Positions 8,704 through 16,911 of a stretch of 27,414 nucleotides of DNA are shown piece by piece. Every line of letters begins with the position of its first letter. The first letter of the stretch is position 1. The position numbers and the translations under genes were made by a program. The stretch covers positions 1 through 27,414 of the forward strand of contig CANEVO010000054.1 in assembly GCA_947442255.1 (NCBI GenBank). Direction: 5' to 3'. This stretch comes from Opitutia bacterium. Its GTDB lineage: Bacteria; Verrucomicrobiota; Verrucomicrobiae; Opitutales; Opitutaceae. Below the pieces are notes generated by a model, which had not been told where the DNA came from, did no database searches, and was given only the letters and a program-made list of their open reading frames with translations.

Positions 8704-11700
8704 ATGCGCAATCGCCTTCTGGCTTTCGTCCTCACCCCGCTGGCCATCGCCGCTGTCCCGCTCCTGTGGGTCGCGTGCACCGGCCCGCAACTCGCCTCGC
8801 CAACCGTCGTCGCCGCGGCGACCGTTGCGGTGCCGAAGCCACTGGAGACCGGTTTCCACCAGACCGTCCGTCCCTTCATCGAGACTTACTGTGTGGAATG
8901 CCACGGCGGTGACAGCCCCGAGGCGGAACTCGATCTCAGCTCGGTCAAGACGCTGGCCGCCGTGACGTCCGACCCGCGCCGTTGGGACCAGGTGCTCGAG
9001 CGGATCCAGGCCGGCGAGATGCCGCCCGACGACGCCAAGGTCCACCCTACCCCCGCGCAACAGCAGCCGGTCGTGGCCTGGCTCGAGGCGATGCACACCC
9101 ACGAGGTGCAGCGCAACGCGGGCGACCCCGGCATCGTGCTGGCGCGCCGGCTGAGCAATGCGGAATACGATTACACCATCCGCGATCTCACCCGCGTCGA
9201 TATCCGGCCGACCCGGGAATTCCCGGTCGATCCGGCCAACGAGGCGGGCTTCGACAACTCCGGCGAGTCGCTCGCGATGTCGCCGTCGCTCGTCACCAAG
9301 TACCTCGATGCGGCCCGGACCGTCGCCGATCACGTGGTCTTCACTCCGGACGGGCTGCGGTTCGCGCCGTATCCGATGACCACCGACGAGGACCGCGACA
9401 AGTACGCCGTCCATCGCGTGGTCGACTTCTATCTGAAGCAGAAACTCGACTACGCTGACTTCCTGGCCGCGGCGTGGCGGTTCCAGCACCGGGTCGCCCT
9501 CGGTCGCGACCGCGCGACCCTCGCCGATTTCGCCCGCGACGCGAAACTCAGCCCGAAGTATCTCGCAACGCTTTGGACCACGCTGAACGCCCCGGCGGAC
9601 CTCGGCCCGATCGCGGCGATTCAGGCGCGGTGGCGCGCCCTCCCCGCTCCGGCGGCCGGCCGTGAACCTGAACAGGTGGCCGCGGGGTGCGGCGAGATCC
9701 GCGACTTCATCGCCAAGTTGCGCCCGCTGGTGAAGGTCGAGTTCGCCAACCTGGCAACCAATCGAAAAATCGCCGCCGGATCGCAGACCCTCGTCCTCTG
9801 GAAGGACGAACAGTACGCCGTCAGCCGCACGAGCTACGCGGGCAACGCACTCGAGGTGGACCTGAAGGAGTTCGCGGATCACGCGATGCAGGTGCCGGCC
9901 GCCGATCCGGAGCGCGCCCGCTTTGAGGCCGCGTTCAAGGACTTCTGCGCGGTATTCCCGGATGCATTCTACATCTCCGAGCGCGCCCGAATGTTCCTGA
10001 CCAATCCGAAGGAGATCGCGTCCGACCTCGCGGGTCACCGGCTGCTCACCGCCGGGTTTCACAGCCAGATGGGCTATTTCCGCGACGATCGGCCACTCTA
10101 TGACATGGTCCTGGATCAGCCGCAGCAGCGCGAACTCGACCGGCTGTGGCAGGAGTTGGACTTCATCACCCACGCGCCGCTGCGCCAGTTCCGGCAGTTC
10201 ATCTGGTTTGAGCGCGCAGAGCCGCCGAGCTACATGAACACGCCGGAGTTTCACGGCTTCCGCTCCGAGGATGACGACATCACGACTGAGCCGAAGCTGA
10301 AGCTCCTGGCCGCGGCTTATATCGCGAAGGCGGAGCGGCTCGAGGTCGAGGCGAAGCCGATGCAGGCGGTGCGCGACTACTTCACCACCATCAACGCCTC
10401 GATCCGCGCCCTCGAGGCAGCGCAACTGGCCGCCGAGCCCGCGCATCTGCAGTCGCTCGTGGCGTTCGCGGAACGCGCGTCACGACGTCCGCTGAGCGCA
10501 AAGGAGCGCGACGAAGTCCTCGCGTTCTACCGGCGGCTTCGCACCGAGGAACTCAGCCACGAGGATGCGATTCGCGATTCCATCGTGAGTGTCCTGATGT
10601 CGCCGGCCTTCACCTACCGCGTGGATCTGCCGCGACCCGGCAGCCCGAACGACCGCGGGGTGCAGCCGCTCTCCGGTTTCGAGCTGGCGAACCGGCTCAG
10701 TTACTTCCTCTGGGCGAGCATGCCCGACGACGAACTCCTCGCCCACGCCGCCGCGGGCGATCTGCACCAGCCCGAGGTGCTTGTGGCCCAGGCCCGCCGG
10801 ATGCTGCGCGACGATCGCGTCCGCGGACTCGCGACGGAGTTCGGCGGCAACTGGCTAGATATTCGCCGCTTTGAGGAGCACAACGCGGTCGACCGCGAGC
10901 GCTTCCCCGCGTTCACCAACGAACTCCGCGCGGCGATGTTCGAGGAACCGATTCGCTTCATCGTCGATCTGGTACAGCGCGACGGCTCGGTCCTCGATTT
11001 CGTCTATGGCGGGCACACCTTCGTCAATTCGCTGCTCGCGCAGCACTACGGCATGCCTGCGCCTGAGGGTCCGGCCGGCACCTGGACGAAGGTGGAGAAC
11101 GCCGACCAGTTCCAACGCGGCGGGCTGCTGCCGATGTCGGTCTTCCAGACCAAGCACGCTCCCGGCCTGCGCACGAGCCCGGTGAAGCGCGGGCATTGGG
11201 TCGTGACGAAATTGCTGGGGCAGCGCATCCCGGCGCCGCCACCCAATGTTCCCGTGCTCCCTACCGACGAGACCAAGCTCGGCGAGCTGACGCTCCGCGA
11301 GACCCTCGCCAGGCATCGCGAGGACAAGAGCTGCGCGAGCTGCCACAATAAATTCGATTCGTTCGGGCTCGTCTTCGAGGGCTTCGGGCCGGTCGGCGAA
11401 ATCCGGACCACCGACCTCGCCGGCCGCCCCGCGGAAACCACCGCCGTCTTCCCGGATGGCAGCGAGGGCTCCGGACTCGCCGGACTGCAGACCTATTTCC
11501 GCTCCAAGGTGGAGCATGAGTTTCTCGACAATCTCGCCCGCAAGCTGATGGTCTTCGCGCTGGGCCGCACCCTCCGCCCCGCCGACGATCTGGTGATTGC
11601 CCCCCTGCGGCAAGAGCTCGCCGCCGACGGTTACCGTTTCTCGACGCTCGTCGAGGCCATCGTCACCAGCCCCCAGTTCCTGCACAAACGCGTCTCGTCC

Positions 11701-11727
11701 GACCCCGCCTACACGCAGACCCCATGA
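8704..11727 (+). CDS. DUF1592/DUF1588/DUF1585 multidomain cytochrome c protein
   Basis: The protein has 1007 residues and the domain order typical of Planctomycetota and Verrucomicrobiota. There is an N-terminal export signal; a Cys at residue 25 could be a weak lipoprotein site. A planctomycete-type cytochrome domain carries heme motif CVECH at 63-67. A DUF1587 segment contains NAEYDYTIRDLT, and DUF1595 contains RASRRPLSAKERDEVLAFY. DUF1592 contains ELANRLSYFLWASMPDDELL. DUF1588 contains SPVKRGHWVVTKLLGQRIP and a second heme-type motif, CASCH, at 877-881. DUF1585 lies at the C-terminus (LMVFALGRTLRPADD). The biochemical role of this family is unproven; a periplasmic redox role is inferred from the heme motifs. 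The stop overlaps the start of the DUF1552 gene by ATGA, so the two are translationally coupled. Confidence 0.93.
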   Translation: MRNRLLAFVLTPLAIAAVPLLWVACTGPQLASPTVVAAATVAVPKPLETGFHQTVRPFIETYCVECHGGDSPEAELDLSSVKTLAAVTSDPRRWDQVLERIQAGEMPPDDAKVHPTPAQQQPVVAWLEAMHTHEVQRNAGDPGIVLARRLSNAEYDYTIRDLTRVDIRPTREFPVDPANEAGFDNSGESLAMSPSLVTKYLDAARTVADHVVFTPDGLRFAPYPMTTDEDRDKYAVHRVVDFYLKQKLDYADFLAAAWRFQHRVALGRDRATLADFARDAKLSPKYLATLWTTLNAPADLGPIAAIQARWRALPAPAAGREPEQVAAGCGEIRDFIAKLRPLVKVEFANLATNRKIAAGSQTLVLWKDEQYAVSRTSYAGNALEVDLKEFADHAMQVPAADPERARFEAAFKDFCAVFPDAFYISERARMFLTNPKEIASDLAGHRLLTAGFHSQMGYFRDDRPLYDMVLDQPQQRELDRLWQELDFITHAPLRQFRQFIWFERAEPPSYMNTPEFHGFRSEDDDITTEPKLKLLAAAYIAKAERLEVEAKPMQAVRDYFTTINASIRALEAAQLAAEPAHLQSLVAFAERASRRPLSAKERDEVLAFYRRLRTEELSHEDAIRDSIVSVLMSPAFTYRVDLPRPGSPNDRGVQPLSGFELANRLSYFLWASMPDDELLAHAAAGDLHQPEVLVAQARRMLRDDRVRGLATEFGGNWLDIRRFEEHNAVDRERFPAFTNELRAAMFEEPIRFIVDLVQRDGSVLDFVYGGHTFVNSLLAQHYGMPAPEGPAGTWTKVENADQFQRGGLLPMSVFQTKHAPGLRTSPVKRGHWVVTKLLGQRIPAPPPNVPVLPTDETKLGELTLRETLARHREDKSCASCHNKFDSFGLVFEGFGPVGEIRTTDLAGRPAETTAVFPDGSEGSGLAGLQTYFRSKVEHEFLDNLARKLMVFALGRTLRPADDLVIAPLRQELAADGYRFSTLVEAIVTSPQFLHKRVSSDPAYTQTP

Positions 11728-13064
11728 AAATCTACCCCACCGTGAATCCGCACCAGCATTCCCGCCGGCAGTTTCTCCGGGGCGCCGGGGTCGTCATGGC
11801 ACTTCCGTGGCTCGAGTCGCTGCCCGTCTGGGGTGCTGAGCCGGCCACCCGCGGCGCGCTGCCGCCCGCGCCGAAGCGGCTCGCCGTGCTGTTCATGGCC
11901 AATGGCGTGAATCCGAAATACTGGACCGCGACCGGCACCGGCGCGGCGATGGAACTCGGCGAGACGCTCTCCCCGCTCGAATCGGTGAAGGGCAAGGTGA
12001 ATTTCATCAAGGGCCTCTACAACCAAGCCGCCGTCGGCGTGGGCATCCACCCCGGCATGACGGGCAATCTGCTCTCCGGTGCGCCGCTCACCAAGGGCGC
12101 GGAGCTGCACGGCGGGGTGAGCATGGACCAGGTGCTGGCCCGCCACCTTGGCGATCAGACCGTGCAACCGAGCATGGTGCTCGGCTGTGAGCAACCCGTC
12201 ACCGGCTACCACGAGACCAACTTCTCGATGGCCTACAGCTCACACATCTCGTGGCAGAGCCCGACGTCACCCGTGCCGATGGAAGTCTATCCCTCGCTCG
12301 CGTTTGACAGCCTCTTCGACAACCGCGGCCAGCAGCGCAACCAGAGCGTCCTCGACCGCGTGAAGGACCAGGCCGCCTCGCTGGGCCGGCAGGTCAGCGC
12401 GGCGGACAAGGCGAAGATCGACGAATACCTGACCAGCGTCCGCGAAGTCGAAAAACGCGCCGAGAACATGCGCGCCGCCAAGGCCCGCGCCGACGCGAAT
12501 GCCAAGGGCGATCCGCGAATGGCGATTACCATGAAACGGCCCGACAACGGCCTGCCCGAGGACATTCGCGAACACATGCGGCTGATGTGCGACATCGTCG
12601 CGCTCGGTTTCCAGACCGACAAGACGCGGCTCGCGACGCTGCTGCTCTGTCGCGATATCTCGGGGCTCTTCTACCCCTTCCTCGACGCGAAGCTCGCCCA
12701 CCATCTCGCGAGCCACGAGGAGGACGACGCGTTCATGCGGATCAACAAGTACTATGTCAGCCAGTTCGCCTACCTGATCGAAAAGCTGCAGAGCATGCCC
12801 GAGGGCGAAGGCACGGTGCTGGATAATTCGTGCCTCGTGTTCATGTCGAACATGTGGTCCGGCAAGAATCACGACAGCAACAAGGTCCCGCTGCTCACCG
12901 CGGGCGGGCTCGGCGGCACGCTCGAGACGGGCCGCGTCCTCGACTTCACGGAGGCCGGCAACGACAACCGCAAGCTGTGCAGCCTCTACCTTTCGCTGAT
13001 GGATCGGATGGGCGTGAAGCTCGACCAATTCGGAGATGCGCAGACGCGGCTGGCGGGGATCTGA
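11724..13064 (+). CDS. Tat-exported DUF1552 domain protein
   Basis: The protein has 446 residues. A twin-arginine signal, SRRQFLRGAG at 13-22, is followed by a hydrophobic stretch and a VWGAEPA-like cleavage region, so the protein is exported folded by Tat. The body matches DUF1552, a family of planctomycete/verrucomicrobial proteins encoded immediately after DUF1592 proteins. Features seen are NGVNPKYW near the N-terminus, a helical charged middle, MRLMCDIVALGFQTDKTRL, and a C-terminal GGLGGTLETGRVLDF segment. DUF1552 is thought to be related to the alkaline-phosphatase/sulfatase-like DUF1501 proteins, but no catalytic site is assigned. The ATGA overlap with the upstream gene and the universal pairing of these families suggest that the two products work together in the periplasm. 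Confidence 0.93.
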   Translation: MKIYPTVNPHQHSRRQFLRGAGVVMALPWLESLPVWGAEPATRGALPPAPKRLAVLFMANGVNPKYWTATGTGAAMELGETLSPLESVKGKVNFIKGLYNQAAVGVGIHPGMTGNLLSGAPLTKGAELHGGVSMDQVLARHLGDQTVQPSMVLGCEQPVTGYHETNFSMAYSSHISWQSPTSPVPMEVYPSLAFDSLFDNRGQQRNQSVLDRVKDQAASLGRQVSAADKAKIDEYLTSVREVEKRAENMRAAKARADANAKGDPRMAITMKRPDNGLPEDIREHMRLMCDIVALGFQTDKTRLATLLLCRDISGLFYPFLDAKLAHHLASHEEDDAFMRINKYYVSQFAYLIEKLQSMPEGEGTVLDNSCLVFMSNMWSGKNHDSNKVPLLTAGGLGGTLETGRVLDFTEAGNDNRKLCSLYLSLMDRMGVKLDQFGDAQTRLAGI

Positions 13065-13074
13065 GTCTGACCGA

Positions 13075-13169
13075 GTGGCATGGGTCTCCCGATCCATGAC
13101 TAACGTTCGATCCTGAATTTCTGAACTGCGTTTCCTCACGGTCTGCCCGGGTCGGGAGACCCGTGCCAC
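13075..13169. repeat. Inverted repeat GTGGCAYGGGTCTCCCGAYCC
   Basis: The 21-base arms at 13075-13095 and 13149-13169 are inverted copies with two mismatches (19 of 21 pair). Each arm is also internally palindromic around GGGTCTCCCGA. They flank about 53 bases in the short spacer between the DUF1552 and esterase genes. The repeat could act as a transcript end or as a mobile REP-like unit. There is no T-run. Confidence 0.75.
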
Positions 13170-13191
13170 CGGCCAATCCTGATCTCATCCC

Positions 13192-14346
13192 ATGAATCGT
13201 CTCACCCTGCTTCGCTGCGCGGCGCTCGTCGCCGTCCTCGCCCCGACCCTCTTGCTGCCGGCCTTCGCTGCTGACGCCCGGCCGCGGCCGCCCACCCGAC
13301 CGGCCAATGGCCCCGGTGCGCCCGTCTTCACGCCGGCCGGCATCAAATCGGGCGAGGCCGCGAAACTCGAGGGTGCCCCGGGGGCGAACCCGCCCGTCAA
13401 CGCGGACGGCGACTTCATCATCGGGCCCGTCTATGTGCCGGCCCCGGAGTTAACGGTGGTCGAAGGCGTGCCGCGCGGCACCGTGCACCGGCTCACGATG
13501 AAGTCGGAGGACAGCAAAATTTTCCCCGGGATCACGAAGGTGCCACCGGGTGGCCCCGACAATTACATGCCGCCGGATCTGACCAAGGTGCAGACCTGGC
13601 CGAAGCCCTACACGCGGTCTGTGACGGTCTACGTGCCGGCGAACTACGTGGCAGGGACGCCGGCGCCGCTGCTCGTGATGCAGGACGGACCGGACAACAA
13701 CCTGCCCGTCGTCCTTGATAATCTCATCGCGCAGCGGCGCATTCCCGCACTCGTCGCGGTGATGATCCAAAACGGCGGCGGCGACGCCCAGGGCAGCCAG
13801 CGCGGTCTCGAATACGACACGATGTCCGGCCTCTACGCGCAGTTCGTCGAGGCCGAGGTGCTGCCTTTCGTGGAGCAGAACTGCGGGGTGAAAGTTTCCA
13901 GGGATCCCGAGGCCCGCGCGACGATGGGCAACAGCTCCGGCGGCGTGGCCGCGTTCACCATGGCCTGGTATCATCCCGAGCTCTATCGGCGTGTCATAGC
14001 CTACTCGGGCACGTACGTGAATCAGCAATCACCGTTCAACTCCGAGACGCCAGGCGGCGCGTGGGAGTATCATCGGAAGATCATTCCGAACAGTCCGCGG
14101 AAGCCGATCCGGCTGTGGATGCAAGTCGGAGATCGGGATCTCCTGAATCCGAATACACTCCGCGACGAGATGCACGACTGGGTCGGGGCGAATCACCGGA
14201 TGGCCGCGGTCCTGAAGGCCAAGGGCTATCACTACCAATACGTTTTCTCCCTCGACGCCGGTCACAGCGACCGGCCCGTGAAAGCGCAGACCCTGCCGCA
14301 GGCGTTGGAGTGGGTCTGGCAGGGATATGGAAAAAGCGGAAAGTAG
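13192..14346 (+). CDS. Secreted alpha/beta-hydrolase esterase (enterochelin esterase-like)
   Basis: The protein has 384 residues with a signal peptide (MNRLTLLRCAALVAVLAP, cleaved near AFAAD) and then a proline-rich linker. The catalytic domain is of the putative-esterase family (PF00756 type, as in Fes/esterase D). The nucleophile elbow is GNSSGG with Ser248. The acid is in VGDRD (Asp314 or Asp316) and the base is probably His358 in DAGHSD. Relatives cleave siderophore, feruloyl or acetyl esters; which applies here is not visible. It follows the DUF1552 gene in the same direction after a 127-base spacer holding an inverted repeat, so it may be transcribed separately. Confidence 0.88.
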   Translation: MNRLTLLRCAALVAVLAPTLLLPAFAADARPRPPTRPANGPGAPVFTPAGIKSGEAAKLEGAPGANPPVNADGDFIIGPVYVPAPELTVVEGVPRGTVHRLTMKSEDSKIFPGITKVPPGGPDNYMPPDLTKVQTWPKPYTRSVTVYVPANYVAGTPAPLLVMQDGPDNNLPVVLDNLIAQRRIPALVAVMIQNGGGDAQGSQRGLEYDTMSGLYAQFVEAEVLPFVEQNCGVKVSRDPEARATMGNSSGGVAAFTMAWYHPELYRRVIAYSGTYVNQQSPFNSETPGGAWEYHRKIIPNSPRKPIRLWMQVGDRDLLNPNTLRDEMHDWVGANHRMAAVLKAKGYHYQYVFSLDAGHSDRPVKAQTLPQALEWVWQGYGKSGK

Positions 14347-14349
14347 GGC

Positions 14350-15516
14350 TCAGCCCGCGATCCGCTGCACCGTCCACCAGAGGCCGAATCCGGCGATCGC
14401 AACGGAGGCCGGCACGGCGACCAGCTTCCGGTAAAGGTCTTCGCGCCTCAGCCAGCGCGTCGCGAGCCAGGCAAGGCTGATGACGCCGATCTGGCCGAAC
14501 TCGACGCCAAGGTTGAACCCAAGCAGCCCGACCATCAGCGAGGTCGCAGGGAGATTCAATTCCTGGAGGGCGCCCGCGAAGCCGAGACCATGAACGAGGC
14601 CGAAGACAAACACCACAGCCAGTCGCCCGGGGGAATACTTGGGCCGGAAAATGTTCTCCAACGCGATCACCGCGATGCTGGCGGCAATCACCGGCTCGAC
14701 CACGGCACCCGGGATGGACACCCGGCCCAGCGTCGCGAGACCGAGCGTCAGCGTATGGGCCACGGTGAAGGTCGTGACCTGCAGGAGCAGCGGTCGCCAT
14801 TGTCGGCTCAGGAGAAACAGGCCGAGGACGAAGAGCATGTGATCCCACCCGAGCGGGATGACGTGCACGAAGCCCTGCCGGATGAAATCGACGAACGTCT
14901 CCCACATCCCACCCGAGACGCCGACCGACCCGGCCACCGGCGTCGTGGCAAGGACGCCGCCGAGATTCGTCAGATCGAGCGTGTAGCTCGACTCGCCGGG
15001 AAAGAGCACGTTCACCCGCTGCACCTGCTGGGCGCCCAGAGTGTTGACCAGGACGATGCTGTACTTGCCCTGGGGACGGGCCTCGATCCGGAACCCGTTC
15101 AGACCGGCCGCCAGTCGCGTCGTCCAGCGCCCGGTCAGCACCACGGGGTCGTCGGGCAGCCGCAGTTCACCGCCACCCATGCCGGTGAAACTGAATTGAA
15201 AGTCCGGCAGGAACTGGCCGGTCGGCTCGAAATAATAGGCCACGGAGTCGGTCGCGAACGTCCGGGCGTGTTCAATCAACTCGGCGCGCCGGCCGGGCGG
15301 AAGTTTCTCGAACTCGGCCTGCACGAGGTAGGGATCGGTGTTCGGATCCGCCGCCGAAAACCGGACATCGATCTCAATCTCGATCCGGGCCTGGCCGTCC
15401 AGGTCGAAGAAACCACGCACCGGAATGTCCGGAATCGGATGCGCTCCCAGACGTGCCATCACGCCGAGGAGCAGCAGGAGCAACGGCCACCGGCCAGGGG
15501 TTAACACCGGAAACAT
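14350..15516 (-). CDS. HupE/UreJ family membrane protein (second type)
   Basis: The protein has 388 residues. After a signal peptide (PLLLLLLGVMARLGA, then HPIPD) comes an extracytoplasmic domain of about 180 residues, then six or seven membrane helices from about residue 207. The histidine motifs of this family are clear: GFVHVIPLGWDHMLF at about 215-229 (His218, Asp225, His226), FTVAHTL with His254, and FGLVHGLGFAGAL with His309. HupE and UreJ relatives are nickel permeases linked to hydrogenase and urease. This longer form with an N-terminal domain is widespread without such partners, and none is visible here, so the metal role is uncertain. The gene ends 3 bases from the convergent esterase gene. 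The ATG at 15516 gives a good signal peptide. Confidence 0.87.
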   Translation of the reverse strand: MFPVLTPGRWPLLLLLLGVMARLGAHPIPDIPVRGFFDLDGQARIEIEIDVRFSAADPNTDPYLVQAEFEKLPPGRRAELIEHARTFATDSVAYYFEPTGQFLPDFQFSFTGMGGGELRLPDDPVVLTGRWTTRLAAGLNGFRIEARPQGKYSIVLVNTLGAQQVQRVNVLFPGESSYTLDLTNLGGVLATTPVAGSVGVSGGMWETFVDFIRQGFVHVIPLGWDHMLFVLGLFLLSRQWRPLLLQVTTFTVAHTLTLGLATLGRVSIPGAVVEPVIAASIAVIALENIFRPKYSPGRLAVVFVFGLVHGLGFAGALQELNLPATSLMVGLLGFNLGVEFGQIGVISLAWLATRWLRREDLYRKLVAVPASVAIAGFGLWWTVQRIAG

Positions 15517-15820
15517 GCTGTGGTCTTGTCAGCCGGTCCGAGCTGAGTCAGCAGAATTTCGGCCGCGGCATCGCGGCGGCGTTCGCGCCGAAGCCCATTG
15601 GTGTAGGGCTCCGCCCGTCGGCAGGCCCCAAATCCACGAGGTAGCGGGCCCGTTGCGAACGACAAACCCTGCAATCATCGTCGATCTGTTAAATCGCCCC
15701 CCGGCGATCCTAGGCCACCCGCCGCTTGCATTCCCCTGGGCACGCCGTAGGGTCACCGGTCTCCCGGGATTAACCCGGAGTTACCCCTCGAAGCCCACGA
15801 CAGTCCTAAACCATACTAAA
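15517..15820. other. Divergent spacer between the HupE-like gene and the small secreted protein
   Basis: This 304-base divergent spacer should hold promoters for both neighbours. I see GC-rich short hairpins (for example GGGCTCCGCCC at about 15607) and an A/T-rich stretch just before the ATG at 15821, but no -35/-10 pair I would defend. The longer open frames that cross it in the plus direction lack a start of their own and run into the small secreted protein gene. Confidence 0.45.
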
Positions 15821-16114
15821 ATGAAGAAAATCATCGCCCTGTTTGTTGCCTCCATCATTGCCGCCGGTTCGGCCCAGGCCATGTGCGGCAAGAAGGTCAC
15901 CGATTCCGGCACGCTCAAATCCTATAACAAGGATTCGAAGTCCATCGTCGTCCAACTCGCCGGCAGCACCGCCGAGATCACCCTCACGCCAAGCACCGAG
16001 ACCAAGGACGCCACCGGCAAGGTTGCGAAGCTCGAAGATCTCATCGGCAAGTCCGTCACGGTCGTCAGCGAGCACAAGAAGGCCGACTCCGTTCAGGAAG
16101 CGAAGAAGAGCTAA
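15821..16114 (+). CDS. Small secreted protein of unknown function
   Basis: The protein has 97 residues. A textbook signal peptide (MKKIIALFVASIIAAGSAQA, residues 1-20) is followed by a mature part of 77 residues beginning MCGKK. The mature part is lysine- and threonine-rich with alternating hydrophobic residues (SIVVQLAGSTAEITL, KSVTVVSEH), suggesting a small beta-barrel or OB-like fold. There is one Cys just after the cleavage site, not in a lipobox. I do not recognise the family. The ATG at 15821 is chosen because the frame upstream (to 15338) is antisense to the HupE-like gene and the signal peptide begins exactly here. A strong intrinsic terminator follows 24 bases after the stop, so it is probably a single-gene transcript that may be well expressed. 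Confidence 0.85.
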   Translation: MKKIIALFVASIIAAGSAQAMCGKKVTDSGTLKSYNKDSKSIVVQLAGSTAEITLTPSTETKDATGKVAKLEDLIGKSVTVVSEHKKADSVQEAKKS

Positions 16115-16137
16115 GACTGCTTCGCCTGTCATTTTCC

Positions 16138-16167
16138 AACCCGGTGGCTCGCGCCGCCGGGTTTTTT
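16138..16167 (+). terminator. Intrinsic terminator of the small secreted protein gene
   Basis: The 10-base stem AACCCGGTGG (16138-16147) and CCGCCGGGTT (16154-16163), with a CTCGCG loop and one G-T pair, is followed directly by T residues, giving a run of six T at 16162-16167. It sits 24 bases after the stop at 16114. Confidence 0.9.
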
Positions 16168-16203
16168 GTGCCCGGACGGAGCGACGCAGTTTGTGCGCGC
16201 ACC

Positions 16204-16234
16204 AAAAGCGCCGAAGCCAGCCTGGCTTCGGCGC
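16204..16234 (-). terminator. Possible minus-strand terminator or palindromic repeat
   Basis: GCGCCGAAGCCAG (16208-16220) and CTGGCTTCGGCGC (16222-16234) are perfect 13-base inverted arms around one base. Read on the minus strand, the hairpin is followed by TTTT (16204-16207), as in an intrinsic terminator. No accepted minus-strand gene lies just upstream, only the coding-like stretch at 16241-16460. It could instead be a REP-like palindrome. Confidence 0.4.
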
Positions 16235-16583
16235 AGAGAATCTCGCGGACGCCTGACTCGGCGGCGCCGATGGTCGGCGATTTGCCGGTCTTGGCGTTCT
16301 GTGGCTCGATCTTCGCCCCATCGTCACGCGGCGAACCCGGCTGCAGCGGATCGATCGTCATCCCGGGGCTCACTTTGGTGACGCGCTGGGTATCCGGGAC
16401 GATGGCGATGGCCCGGCCAATCTGCTCCGGTGGCGACGCGGCGGACCCGGTTCGAGCCTTTTATCCGGGTCGAAATGGAACCCTTCACCCGACTGCGCCC
16501 TCGGACTACGACTCCCGCGTGTCGGACACGAATGACGATAATGTGCTGTTCCCCCCGCGCGCCGCACCCGATACTCACCTTTC
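16235..16583. other. Spacer with an unexplained coding-like minus-strand frame
   Basis: No standard gene is found between the hairpin and the DUF6172 gene. On the minus strand, from 16460 downwards, an open frame with mostly G/C third positions reads ASPPEQIGRAIAIVPDTQRV and onwards to KTGKSPTIGAAES near 16260. It is preceded by a TAA stop at 16461-16463 and has no ATG; the first usable start is a GTG at 16373. It may be a gene remnant, a gene with a start I cannot see, or chance. Confidence 0.35.
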
Positions 16584-16880
16584 ATGCAGAAAACGTTTCC
16601 GCTCCAGATTCCCGGCAAGGTCGACGCCCGCGTGGTGGAGGCCGTGAAAGGTGACGTGCGCAAGTACGTTAAACGCGAGCGCCGCAAGAAACTTCCGGAG
16701 GGCTTCACCGAGTGGACTTTTGCCTGTAAGGCCGGCCCGGACCGCGCCACCGCCGCCACCGCCGCCGTTGACGAACTCAGCGCCGTAATTGACGCCGCCG
16801 TCGCGGCGGGCGCCACCGCCCTCTACATCGAGATCATCGCGCGGCCCGGCATCCGGCCGCCCCGCATCGCTACCCTGTAG
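16584..16880 (+). CDS. DUF6172 family protein
   Basis: The protein has 98 residues and matches DUF6172 along its length as I recall it. It begins MQKTFPLQIPGKVDARVV, then has a basic segment VRKYVKRERRKKLPEGF, then WTFACK, and ends with a conserved YIEIIARPG segment. It has no signal peptide, membrane span or known catalytic motif, so it is a small basic cytoplasmic protein of unknown function. It is followed after about 30 bases by the DUF2293 gene on the same strand, so the two could be co-transcribed. ATG at 16584 is the natural start because the conserved N-terminal motif begins there. Confidence 0.85.
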   Translation: MQKTFPLQIPGKVDARVVEAVKGDVRKYVKRERRKKLPEGFTEWTFACKAGPDRATAATAAVDELSAVIDAAVAAGATALYIEIIARPGIRPPRIATL

Positions 16881-16911
16881 TGCGATCACTCATACCTTGG
16901 TCTTGCCACCT

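Noticed and set aside
8662..10446. A 594-codon minus-strand open frame opposite the DUF1592 gene
   Set aside because: Antisense shadow. The plus-strand protein matches five consecutive family domains.
16144..16647. A 167-codon plus-strand open frame between the small secreted protein and DUF6172 genes
   Set aside because: It begins inside the intrinsic terminator, has no ribosome binding site and overlaps the start of the DUF6172 gene. It is more likely antisense to the minus-strand coding-like stretch, or chance.
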